A stretch of DNA of 64,000 nucleotides from Cryptomeria japonica. Lineage: Eukaryota; Streptophyta; Pinopsida; Cupressales; Cupressaceae. Location of the stretch: contig NC_081408.1 of NCBI RefSeq assembly GCF_030272615.1, positions 764,104,173-764,168,172 of the forward strand, written 5' to 3'. Positions 35,716 through 46,610 of the stretch are shown piece by piece. The notes under the pieces are model-generated. The model saw only the letters and a program-made list of their open reading frames with translations, searched no databases and was not told the origin of the DNA. Position numbers and translations under genes: made by a program. The number at the start of each line of letters is the position of its first letter. Position 1 is the stretch's first letter.

Positions 35716-37285
35716 AGTGATACTCTTTTTCTATCTTATCAAAAGTGGAAGAATGAGATGATCTTATCTTTTAGTAATCCTATAAATCCTACACCTATTC
35801 CTCCTCCTCATGATGGACCTTATATCCTTCCTACACCTTTAATTCCTCCTATATATGTTGTAGTCTTGCCTCCTACATCTTACAAAGGGAAGCACTAGAC
35901 ATCTCCTATTTTTCAACCTAGTAAACCTGCTCCCATTCCTTATTTAAAGAGAATAATCCTATGTCAATTCATCCTAAACCTTCATAACCCTCAACCAAAA
36001 CTAAAAGAAACTGTTGTGCGAGAGAAGACTGACGAAGATGTTGTGCTAAGGCTCATGAACTTACTTCTCAACCCATTTTCTCCTCGAAGACGCCAAATGT
36101 TGATGGTTCACGTTCTATTTGTATTAAAGATCCTTATTTTATTGATCTTGATGAAGAAATGGATGATAATGTTGTTCATGATAGTAATGTTGATTTCAAA
36201 AATTAATATGAGCTTGTTGATATTAACAATGATTTATCTCAACAATTTTCAAAATCATTAATCCTAGCTCTTAGTGACAGACAAAGTGACTCGTCATTAG
36301 AGTGTGGTCTTTGTTTCTAACTTAAAGTAGCTCCATCTACCGAGCTCGAAGTTGCCCCTCTTGCATCTTGTCCACCTTACCAAAACAATGTTCCACAAGA
36401 TTAGGAGGTGGATTATTTGATTGATTATCTTCATTCATGTTGTAGATTCTCTATCCTCTCTTGCTTGTTCTTAATATGTTTCCCTCATTATGTGTTTTTT
36501 TGTTGCATTAGGTTCTCTTTGGATGACCCTTGTCACTCTGTTGGTGTAAGGTAATAAAGAGGTTGAATCTGTTGTGGCATTCCTCTATTTGTATCTAAAT
36601 TATTCTATTTATTGTCCCTTGACTTGTCTACTTGGGGATGATACAAAGTGTTGAGATCTCTTTTGGTCTCTTCCATGTTGACTCAAAAGACACATGTTTT
36701 CTTCTTCCATTGTGCTTGTGGTCCCACTACCTTGGGGGATGAATTCAATTCAATACAAATATTAATGATGTGTACACTATTTATCATAATAACACACTCA
36801 CCCCAAAGTTAGTGGATCCCTATGTGTTTTATGTTTTATGACAGTCATCCTTTGATTTGTCCTTTCTTGGGGTCATCTCATCGTGGTAACATGGTTGTCT
36901 TTTGCATGCATGCTACCTTAAACGAATTGGTCCCAATAAGGCATATGTAATCACTTTAATGTGGGGGCATACACTCTGCTCAATGTTTCACCTTATGCAC
37001 ACACTATCAAATGTTCTAACTTTGCAAACTGAGCCTTTTGCTTTGTAATTTGGTATTTTTATTTTCCATGACTCATAGTAATAAATCTTGCTAGTCTAGT
37101 GGGTAAGTCATGATTTTCTCTCTTTCATCTTTCTTATGATGTCCCTTTTATCTTGATATTGAAGTAGTGAGATCCTAAAGACCCTTGGGGGCTTAATGTG
37201 TCTTATCTCTTTAATATCTTGATGAACATTTTTTAATGCAAACCTTTGTACTTTATCGAGAGTATGCTTAGTCTCATACTCTTGC
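35716..37285 (+). other. Gypsy internal region without visible pol
   Basis: After protease comes Pro-rich coding-like text (INPTPIPPPHDGPYILPTPL, about 35785-35850) and acidic text DLDEEMDDNVVHDSN (about 36140). From about 36440 on, non-coding T-rich sequence runs to the polypurine tract. I find no RT, RNase H or integrase motif. The element therefore looks like a gag-protease-only (non-autonomous) gypsy derivative. Confidence 0.6.
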
Positions 37286-37301
37286 TAAAGTGGGGGCTAA
37301 A
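37286..37301 (+). other. Polypurine tract of the gypsy element
   Basis: taaagtgggggctaaa directly precedes an LTR-type TGTAGCATCC start. Confidence 0.7.
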
Positions 37302-38470
37302 TGTAGCATCCTAAATTGTACTCCCTTACAATTTTGTCCTCACTTGGGCCCTCACCTTGGCATTCATCCCCTATGGCCTTATTGAAGCCCTGATTCTGCT
37401 CACACCATGTATCAAGCTCAAATTTTCATGATCTACATTTATCTCCCCAATATCCTAGGACCTTGATGTCTAGGACTAGGATGCACAATGCTTTGTTCCT
37501 CTCTAATAGGGTCCATTTTGGGGCCTCATAATAGTAACATGATTTAAGCAGGAACCTTGATTTCATGTCGGCTCATGTCAAAAAAAAAAATTATTTTTCA
37601 ACTAGCATGTATAAAAGGAGGTCTACCCCTCTCATCTTCACATCCATCAATCACAAATTCATATCAAGTATTCACAATTTAAATTAAAGTTCTCAATTAC
37701 ATCAAGTGAGCAAGAAATTAGTCTTCTTTCAAACATTCAAGCAAAAGTAAAGTCAAGACTCAAGCATTGGAGATGACATTCATGTTCTATGTTTTATGAA
37801 GATTGTCTACATAAAACCCTAATTCCTTGTGAAGACAAAAAAACTTCATTAAAAGGTATAACATTGGTGTTTCAAACATTTTTTAGTCTTTCCCTCAAAG
37901 GAAATTATTTCCATTACAGTACTTCATTTACATTTCAATTCTATTTCATGGTAAATTCCAAAATCGGAGTCTGACCTAAGGCAAACTCCTATTTTGAACC
38001 ATTTTCACTTCTCTATTGTGTGCACAAATAGGTATAAAGCGATAATTTTTTAGAATCAATTCGCAAAGATGAACGGGTTCCCTCTTAGATGATGAAATGT
38101 TTGGAGGACCAAGGTGATTGGCATGACAGTCCCGACAATTCAGGTCAACCTTCTAGGAATAGTTTTGAACCTTCATATATTGCTCAGATCTAGGTTCCTG
38201 GCTCCGTTTGACGACTGTAGCTCATTGTTTATGCATAATTGCTTTAATTTACACATATTTGCCCTAATTTCAGAACCATTAATTAAATCAATTTAATTTA
38301 AAGGGAAAGAAGAGGCACATATAAAACCCCTACAATCTAATCAGAATCTAGATCTATCAAATTCCATCTTTCCCCAATGTGATGATCTCTAAGCAAAAAT
38401 TAGTGGTTTTACTACATCGAAGGGTGAAACCTTAATTTTTTACCATTTTACAACAAGAAAGAATTGTGAA
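37302..38470 (+). repeat. 3' LTR of the gypsy element (right end approximate)
   Basis: Begins TGTAGCATCCTAAATTG after the polypurine tract and contains a TATA-like gtataaaagg (about 37611). The partner 5' LTR is not in the window: the left end of the gypsy element is truncated at about 19230. The right boundary could not be placed by eye; 38470 is a guess. Confidence 0.55.
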
Positions 38471-38989
38471 ACTCTATAGATTAAAATAGAAGACATTCAT
38501 ACCTGTAAGCCTACCCATATGCAAATTACATTAGGCCACATTTGCCCCATATGCAAGCACACATGCTATCATAGGTTTATTACCAATAAAAGCAGACAAT
38601 GAATTATATCATAATCCCCTAAGTCCTAACTCCTAACTTAAAAACATGCTTTCCAATGAATTTAGAAGATGATTATATACTAGAACCAAGCATTGGGAAT
38701 GATTTGTGTTTGCCTCAACTAGGTTCTAAGCCTTATTTCCAATGAAATGTGTGTCAACTCAAGGAGGATGAAGAAACCTTGAAACTTGATGCAAAGAGGT
38801 GCATATCCATCTGCGGGTTACCTTCCCCCATATCTATTGTATGAAGTTGCATGCAATCTTTGCAAGGTATGAAAAAAATACACACATTATCTCCCCCAGT
38901 CTAGGTTTCAGCTTCTTGACATGGTGAACTTTTGATGAAGAGAACTTCTAGACAATAAGGTCCTAGCTACTACCACCTTGGTGTGTTGT
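38471..38989. other. Anonymous sequence
   Basis: No gene or repeat recognised between the gypsy LTR and the integrase remnant. It may include upstream pol of the latter, too decayed to read. Confidence 0.4.
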
Positions 38990-39690
38990 AGTAGACTTTA
39001 CATGTTATCCCCATTCCAATCTGTAGAGGAAAATCGGTTGATGTGGTATGATAATGTTAGGTTCTTTGAGATGCTCCTATATCACTTACATTGTTCCACC
39101 TCGTATTACCAACAAGGTAACATTCAAGTAGAGATGTCTAATAATAACTTAATTAAATACTCAAACTATTGTTCATCATATTGGTCATGATTCACATTTC
39201 CAACTTAATCTCACTCTTTGGGCCTACTATACTAGTACTTTTACACCTAGAGGCATTGAGTCCATCTTGCAAATTGAGATCAAACTTATATCATTAAACA
39301 TCTCTTTGTGCTACTTCATCGATGGTGAAGAATAATTTTTTTTAGGTCTACATGACCTTGAACTACCTTATTAGAGGTATCTCATTGCTTTGAAGCATTT
39401 GAAAGACTACCAAAACTAACTCTTCTATATTTGCAATAAAAAGATTTAAAAAAATAGAGAATTTAAATTGGTGATCTTGTCCTAAATAAAATCAATAAAA
39501 CACTAGCCAAGACTATGAAAAGAAACACAAATTCAAACCTAATTGGTTAGACCCTTCTATCATCATTGCCAAGTATGGATTAAGAGAATATTAGCTAGCA
39601 AACCTATATGGTCGAGAGATTGAAGAATCCATGAACATGGTGTACCTCAAGAACATCTACATTCAATTTTAAATAGTTTAAAGAATAACA
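38990..39690 (+). pseudogene. pol: Ty3/gypsy integrase C-terminal remnant
   Basis: Plus-strand text, with frame changes, reads LHCSTSYYQQGNIQVEMSNN (integrase core end, normally YYPQGNGQAE-SN), HFQLNLTLWAYYTS, RGIESILQIEIKLISLNISL, then IIIAKYG...LANLYGREIEESMN, the GPF/GPY-like C-terminal module of plant gypsy integrases. About 25 bp are missing after the LWAYYTS segment and many stops are present. It is a different, more decayed element from the gag-protease one upstream. Confidence 0.72.
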
Positions 39691-39764
39691 AATTAAAAAA
39701 AAAGTCTTCTAGTGAAAATCACCATGTGGCATCTTTAACAAGTGCCACTGTGAAGATCCGTTAT

Positions 39765-40811
39765 TGTAAGGATTCGGTTATTACTAAGAGGGGGGGTGAA
39801 TCAGTAATAAGGATAAACTGAAATATTTTACCAATCTGCAAAATACTTCACAAAATAGTTCATAACCAGTACCAGTATCTACTTGATCAATCACTTAAAG
39901 CAGATTTACCAAACTACTCATTCATGTGCTCATCAACATGTAAGCAATGAAATAATGTCAGAACTACACATAAACAAATCAACCACCATATGAACAGAAA
40001 GATTTTTCACGTGGAAACCCAAATGGGAAAAACCACGGTGGGAATTGGTACCCACAAAAATTGCACTCTTTCAAAATGTGCCCTATTAAAGGCCTAGCCC
40101 GGTTAGGAGCTTTACAATAATTCCTGGTTAAGAGAGCAGACCCTGTTAAGAGTCACCCAGTGAAGGTATTTACAAGATCAGGCGTGTTAGGACCTACCCG
40201 GTTAAGGGATTTTAATGTTGCTGCAATTGTTAGGAAATAACAGGTAAATGATCTGGACTCAACACTTCATAGCTTGCTATTACAAATCCTTGTCAGCTTC
40301 AATCTACTTCTCTCATGCAGACATCTCAATCTGGTTCAACACACACACACACACACTTCTTTGATCACCAACACAATAAACCTTCTAAAACTTGACCTAA
40401 ATAGACTTTATAATTAGGTCATTTACAAAACCCTAACCTACAATGAATTTACATTGTAGATCATATCAAATAATTACAAATCATTACAATTAATCATACA
40501 AATCATTACAACAAATTTCAAGACAATTACAGTCGTTGAATGATCATAACTCATCACCGCACATCAATCTGATAAGCTATCAAACCCTTAACACAGTGTG
40601 CTAAGCACTTCGCTACTTCCCAAAAAATTTGCTCCTTGTACGCGCCAATTCAACATCTTATCTCTTCACATAGATTCTGACATTTCATCATCAACTTATA
40701 AACATGAAAATAATCACCGTCAAACCATAAAACATCATCGGTTAAGGATCTTGATACTGGTTCTCAAACTCTACAAAGAAAATACAACATTCAATTACAA
40801 ACATGACTTCT
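39765..40811 (-). repeat. Copia-type LTR E, left part (split by element C)
   Basis: Sequence of the copia LTR type seen in A and D (gggggggtgaatcagtaata, cacgtggaaacccaaatggg, ggttaagggattttaa), continuing after element C at 50203. It contains a short (AC)9 run at about 40340. A gttat 5-mer precedes 39765 and follows 50493, a possible target duplication; the canonical end gacaaca at 50469 is an alternative right boundary. No PBS or coding sequence adjoins, so it is probably a solo LTR. Confidence 0.6.
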
Positions 40812-41274
40812 TGTTGAAATGTGGCAACTGATCAGCAAAGTACTGTACACTCAGCACGTATCCTCACTGGGATCCGGGGCCGGGTTAGGCCCCGGGCAGG
40901 GGTTCGGGGGTGGCAACCCCCGAGAAAAGCGGGGGTTCGGGGGTGGGAGCCCCCGAGAAAAAAAAAATTGTCATTTTTCGTTGATGAAAACCGACATTGT
41001 AATAAAACCCTAAAAAGGTCAACTTTGTTTGTTGCCCTAAAAATGAATGTTATAAGCAGTTGGGATGCTTAAGGCATTGTAAGGTTGATGTACTGTTTTT
41101 GCTAGATAATAAGAAAGATTGGACGACTGTGTATGGTGGACGTAACCCATTCTGGGTGAACCACGTTAAATCTATGTGTTATTCGTGTCCTGTTTTATTT
41201 CTTTATCTTTTGTATTTAAATCTGCGTTTAATTGTTAGTTCATATTTGCTTCGGATCTGCTTGAAACCCTAACA
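40812..41274 (+). repeat. 5' LTR of element C with duplicated GC-rich segment
   Basis: 463 bp, tgttgaaatg to ccctaaca. 40871-40963 is GC-rich and holds two copies of a gggggttcgggggtgg...cccccgag hairpin-like segment; the other LTR has one shorter version, explaining much of the length difference. Confidence 0.93.
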
Positions 41275-41276
41275 AT

Positions 41277-41287
41277 TGGTATCAAAG
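41277..41287 (+). other. Primer binding site of element C
   Basis: tggtatcaaag two bases after the 5' LTR: initiator-Met tRNA site with one change (G to A at the ninth position). Confidence 0.8.
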
Positions 41288-41335
41288 TGAGGTTTTTCTG
41301 TAAATTGGCAGGACTTTCAGATTTGAGTGGGAGCA

Positions 41336-42235
41336 ATGGAGGATTCCAAATTCAAGGTCGAAAAGTTTAACGGCCAGAATTATCAGTTATGGAAAATGCA
41401 GATGGAGGATTACCTGTATCAAAAGGATTTATGGCGGCCATTAGAAGGAAACGCAAAGAAAGTGAAATGTCAGATGAAGAGTGGGTCATTTTAGATAGAA
41501 AGGCACTAGGATCCATTCGATTGTGCCTTGCACTGTCTGTAGCATTCAATATAACAGAAGCAAAAATGACTATAGATTTGATGGCAATATTGGCTAAGTT
41601 GTATGAGAAACCCTTGACTTTGAAGAAGGTATTTCTTATGAAGCATTTGTTTAATTTGAAAATGAGTGAGGGAGGATCTGTAGCGGAACACTTAAATGAA
41701 TTTAATACTATTACCAGTCAATTGTCTTCGATAAAAATTACTTTTGCAGAAGAGGTTAGGGCTCTCTTGATTTTATGTTCTTTGCCAGAAAGTTGGAATA
41801 GCTTGGTTATGGCTGTAAGTAACTCTATCTCTGGTAAAAATACTTTGGTATTTGATGATATTGTTGGTGTTATCCTAAGCGAGGAAATGTGAAGGAAAAG
41901 CACAGGTGAGACTCCAACATCATCGGGTAGTGTTTTGAATGTGGAGAATAGAGGAAGATCAAAGGAAAGAGGAAGAGGCTCTGGGAATGAGAAGTCACGA
42001 GGGAAGTCAAAGAAAGGATGCTCTCAATCTAGAGGAAAGAAAGATTGCTGGTATTACAGAAAACCTGGTCATCTAAAGAAAGACTGTTGGTCTCGAAAAA
42101 ACAAAGAAGGAGACAAAAATGAAAATGATATTAAGGAAGCTAATATTGCAAGTAATACTTTACAAGATGCTTTAATCTTATGTTTGGATAATGTTAATGA
42201 TTCCTGGGTAATAGATTTTGGGACTTCATTTCATG
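41336..42235 (+). pseudogene. gag: Gag and protease start of element C
   Basis: ATG at 41336 gives MEDSKFKVEKFNGQNYQLWK. A one-base slip at about 41455 moves the frame to SEMSDEEWVILDRKALGSIR and MKHLFNLKMSEGGSVAEHLN (UBN2-type copia Gag capsid), with a stop at 41890. Further on the zinc knuckle reads CWYYRKPGHLKKDC: the second Cys is Tyr (TAC for TGC), which would prevent zinc binding. The protease start reads WVIDFGTSFHAT, where D-S-G is expected (Ser to Phe), then is cut by LTR F. Confidence 0.9.
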
Positions 42236-42329
42236 CTACATGTAATAACCCACCATAATTGATTCAACAAAAACTGAGTATTCTTTTTTTTTTGTTTAAT
42301 GCAATCGTTATGTTTTATTCAATTGCATA

Positions 42330-42513
42330 CTCTGGGCATCCATCCATTTAGGATTAGGCATTCATCCATCCGAGATGAGCATCTAACCATACGGGTTAGT
42401 CAATTGTCCATATGGGACATAAGATTCCTTCCATCCAATACGGGATAGGCATCTATCCAAACGGGGTAGGCATCTACCCATACGGGGTAGGCATCTATCC
42501 AAACGGGATAGGA
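42330..42513. repeat. 21-bp minisatellite in LTR F
   Basis: Units such as atctatccaaacggggtagg and atctacccatacggggtagg repeat with 21-bp period. The last four (42430-42513) are clean; earlier ones from 42330 are degenerate. Confidence 0.85.
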
Positions 42514-43306
42514 GATGCTCTAGCCAGAGACTTGGACTCATCGGGACCATTCAGGTCCTAAGCCACTCACTAAGTACTACACTCTTCTAACAAGAGTGCA
42601 CCGAGGTCGCCATCCTTAGGGGTAATTAAAATAATACAAGCTTGAATTCCGCCTCAGAATTTGGCTTAAAGCCTCGGGAAGTCAAGTGAATCCATATGGG
42701 ATTCCTTCCGAGTATGCATTGAATTTCTTTTTCAATTTAATTATCTTATCTTTCAATTAGGATTCTTACTCAACCAAGCCTAGACCCCACCCACGAACGC
42801 CTGAGTACGAGGGACAACTCCATCCCAAGACTACCTACATACCCGCTTCGGCACGGGATCAAGGCATAAAGTATGTAGTTCTATTTTCTATTCTATGGTT
42901 TGATGTAAACTGATTTGTGGGTACACAACCCTTTCTAGGGTCAGTGTCCCAGACAGTTTCTCTATGGTTGCTACCCACGATGGTAGCGCTTAAGCGAAGG
43001 CTCAAGATGGCCTATTGCTTGTGGCCTAAAAATAACTAGATTCTAATTCTTATCATGAGCGTCACCCAATTGCAAATCACCAATATCCCTTCAAGATAAA
43101 AAGAAATCAATTTCATGAGAGCATTTAACTTGACCATCCCTAAAAGGGGTTTACTATGGTTTATCTCAACGAATGTGAAAATCATTTAAAAGTTATCTTA
43201 TTAAATTATCGATCCAAGGGGGATTACCCGCCCCTTGGATTTTAACTTCCAAGTGTCCCTTATGTAAGGAAGTTAAGTAGCGAAAACAACTTCCTACACT
43301 AACCTT
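42514..43306. other. Non-coding LTR F sequence
   Basis: No gene seen. Text such as cggcacgggatcaaggcataaag and accacccacgaacgcc type phrases is ordinary LTR sequence without open frames of note. Confidence 0.5.
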
Positions 43307-44148
43307 GAGAGGAGGGTAATGCAAAACTTTTTCAGATCATTACAACAGTTACAGAAAATAGAAATAGATATAATAGCAATCATACCACAACACAGTGATT
43401 TACGTGGGGAAAACCCTTTCGGGAGAAAAAACCCCACCCTCCAAAAGCAGCTCAATATTTTATTCAGCAATCAAAACAGATTACAACATACTTGCAGAGC
43501 AAGCTCTTCACAGGAGTACCACTAATTAGAGATTCAGAGGCAACTCAATAGCCATAAGACTCTTACACACAACCTCTATCTCACACACCTCATAAATAGG
43601 AGATACAAAACCGTCAAACGGTATTACAAAACCATGGGCTAAAACCACCCAATAAGGTGTAGCCGACCTTATCTCCCTTCTAGACGCCCTATGACATGTT
43701 AAAGCACACATCAACACGTGTCGGTCCCTTTTACAGCTCATTTATGTATCCAATACAAATTATTTTTCCTATTTCAGGAGTACAAACTTCCGGAGGCCAT
43801 AACTTGAGAACCGGGTGTCCGATTGACGAACCGTTTGAAGCGCCGGAAAGCTCGCGAAGTGCTCTATCACCTTGTAACCCGCTTTGCTGGTTACAACCAC
43901 TTTTCAGGGCGTTTCGGAGCCTCTAAAGTCCCCAAAATTAAGTTTAAATATTTTATTGCACCCCTCCAAGATGAAAACTTTAATATCTTCAAAACTAGCC
44001 GTGACCTTGCGACGAAACTTTACCAGAATGCTTATCTAGCCAACCAGAAGCTTCAGGGAGAGTTTCGCACCATTTCGTGCTCAAATGAAAACTTACTATA
44101 AATAGTAACCTCGCATAAATGCAAGGTTGAGACACCATTTTTCCCAAC
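43307..44148 (-). mobile_element. Solo LTR G inside LTR F
   Basis: About 842 bp flanked by acctt on both sides (43302-43306 and 44149-44153). In minus sense it starts (T)GTTGGGAAAAATGGTGTC and contains an actataaatag-type TATA; the far end in plus sense is (t)gagaggaggg. With strict TG...CA ends the flanks are off by one base, so the boundary is uncertain to 1 bp. No coding sequence; open frames inside are shadows. Confidence 0.65.
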
Positions 44149-45212
44149 ACCTTATTACTCCCCAACAATTTATAGGGACGATGCCACAGACATTGTTAAT
44201 GCGGCTTTATTAGGCATTAAGTGCAATAGTTCAACATGACGACATTACCCGTAAGCGTGACCCAGAGGCACCGTATATACCGAACGCTGCTAGTTTTGGT
44301 TTTCCAACTTCCTTTGTTTAGTTTCTAAACTAAGAGCTTATGAACATCATGCTTGAAATATAATTATGAAATGGATGTACATAATTTAAACTTTAAATAC
44401 TATTTGAAAAGAGAAATATCATTATTCTACAATTAAATGAATTAATACATGTATTGGCATGGTAATGATAATTTGTGAACTTATGAGTAATTGCATGAAG
44501 ATAAGGAATGCGAAATAATATAAATGCAATGCAAAAGTAACGTCATTTACATACAAAATACATAAATGTTTTCTCTTATCGCGAGACTAATTAATTATAG
44601 TGTTACAAATTCCCCATGAGTGATTAGCTTATACTTTTTGAAATTTTGGATCAAATTGAAATAATAAGACTTATTTGTTTTTAAGTAAATCAAAATCATT
44701 GATCAAATAAAAATCCAATAATTCCCTAAAGGAATTGAAACAATAATTTGATTTCCATCTTTTGCTAATTTTTTAAAAAAAAATTTAACTAACCAATTAT
44801 ATAAAATAAAAAAAATTAACTTAAATTTAATTTGAAACGATATAAAAAAAGTAACTTAAATTTTTAATTAAAAATGATTTTAAAAATGTCATCGAAATTA
44901 ATCATTAACAAGTATATTGTTTAAATGTAGCAATTAGGGGGAGGTGGGGACCACGGGTCCCATCATCCCCTGCGGTCCTGCATGTGCAGGTCTGTAGGGA
45001 ATGAGGGGGCCGCATGGTCCCCTCCGCTCCCCTGCGGCCACTTACGGTGACCGCAGGGTAGTGGGGGGTAGCATTAACCCCATGGTTTTCAATAAAACTT
45101 GCGGCGGCTGTATTAAATACTGTACGTGCATGCCTTCCGCTAGCCGTCTCATGGCAATTTTTGAATGTCGTGCGTTACAATGGTTTAAAGTTTGAAATAA
45201 TTTTTTTTTTTT

Positions 45213-45214
<2 letters not shown>

Positions 45215-45295
<81 letters not shown>
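45215..45295. repeat. (TG)40 microsatellite
   Basis: Uninterrupted TG dinucleotide run of about 81 bp following a poly-T stretch. Confidence 0.98.
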
Positions 45296-45301
<6 letters not shown>

Positions 45302-45739
45302 ATTACATTTCCAGATTATTGAAATTCACACAGAGAAGAATAAATAACAAGTATGTAAAAAAAATATTAATGTTAGAGAGAATACAGATTAAGTTCCAGG
45401 AACAACATACAATAGAGAAGTAACCAGAGAGGGATTATTTATTCCTTTGTTCTTTACACAAGGAGATTTATTCAAAGAGAAGAGAGATAAATTTATTTGT
45501 ACACACAGAGAAAATTTTTCACAAAGAAGAAATGGTAATTATATTTTTACAGAAGATTTAGATAACCAGAAAATGAGAAATCACAGAGAGAATGATCACA
45601 GCGAGATCTCTTCAAATATACGTTTCAGATTTTAAATCAATAACCAGAAAATGATGTTGGAGAAAGGAGATAAAGATAGTTCTGATTTTTAGTTCTTCAG
45701 CAAGAATCAATCTAAAACTTAATAAGGGATTTTAAACGA

Positions 45740-46045
45740 TTTAATCTAATTCCTATCAAGAATTTGAAATATATGGATCTAACCTCTTAAACAAATGGAT
45801 CTAATACTTATCAAAATTTGAAACTAATGGATCTAATTCTTATCAAGAATCTGAAAATAAATGAATCTAATTCTCATCAAAATTTGAAACAAATGATTCT
45901 AATTTCTTAAACAATTTAATCTACTTCTTATCAAAAATTTGAAACTAATGAATCTAATTCATATCAAGAATCTGAAAATAAATGAATCTATCAAAATTTG
46001 AAACAAATGATTCTAATTTCTTAAACAATTTAATCTACTCTAATT
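45740..46045. repeat. ~120-bp AT-rich imperfect tandem repeat in LTR F
   Basis: Phrases gaatctgaaaataaatgaat and gaaacaaatgattctaattt recur about 120 bp apart (45848/45968); more degenerate copies precede. Entirely non-coding. Confidence 0.75.
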
Positions 46046-46610
46046 TGCAGCAAGAATAAGATGCATGAAAAAAAACTAAATTTGAAAGAACTTGGGTGCT
46101 TGAAAATGGTGTAGAATCCTCTATGGATCTCCCTTGATCCTTCAAACTTGAAGAGAAATCCTCCAAAGCAAAAATCTTAGCTGAAAAATGAAAATATGAC
46201 TACAAGAGAAATTTTTTTGAAGAATTTCTTTTATGGAATTACCAACTCCCTTTTTTGAAAACTTGTATATCTTTTATAAGAAAAATCCCCAAATTCCACT
46301 ACTTAAATTTTTAATTAAAAATAAAGATTCTCTCCCAATTTGGCCTTCATGCAAATTGATTAGACTTAGTGGGAGGAGTTACATGCAAGGTGGTGGAGAA
46401 GCCTCTAGAAGCTTCTTATTCTTCCTACAACATGTGCCATAATTTGGGCGAGGAAATTTAAATAAACAATTAAGAAAAAAAAGTATATTTTCCATGTGTG
46501 TGTGTGTTTTATTATTTTTATTCCTTTATAATATTCATTCAATAGTTTTCCAAAAGAAATATAATAGAGTTTGTATTTAAATCCAAAGGAGATAAAGGAG
46601 GGTTGTGACA

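Larger units (their letters stand above)
42241..46610. mobile_element. 4.37-kb solo LTR F inside protease of element C
   Basis: Starts TGTAATAACCC and ends GGGTTGTGACA (imperfect inverted ends, TG...CA). It is flanked by identical ctaca at 42236-42240 and 46611-46615, and removal restores the SFHAT-PHRKYF protease frame. There is no gag, pol, PBS or second copy of the start inside, so it is best read as a solo LTR of a gypsy-type element with very long LTRs. It contains a 21-bp minisatellite, LTR G, a GC-rich patch (44930-45110), (TG)40 and a ~120-bp duplication. Orientation unknown. Confidence 0.75.

Noticed and set aside
37302-38470. Dispersed repeat at 18450-19195 as the 5' LTR of the gypsy element
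   Set aside because: No sequence similarity to the 3' LTR beginning at 37302.
43823-44101. 92-codon plus-strand frame in LTR G as a gene
   Set aside because: Lies wholly inside LTR-type sequence, no domain, and the opposite strand carries the LTR promoter signals.
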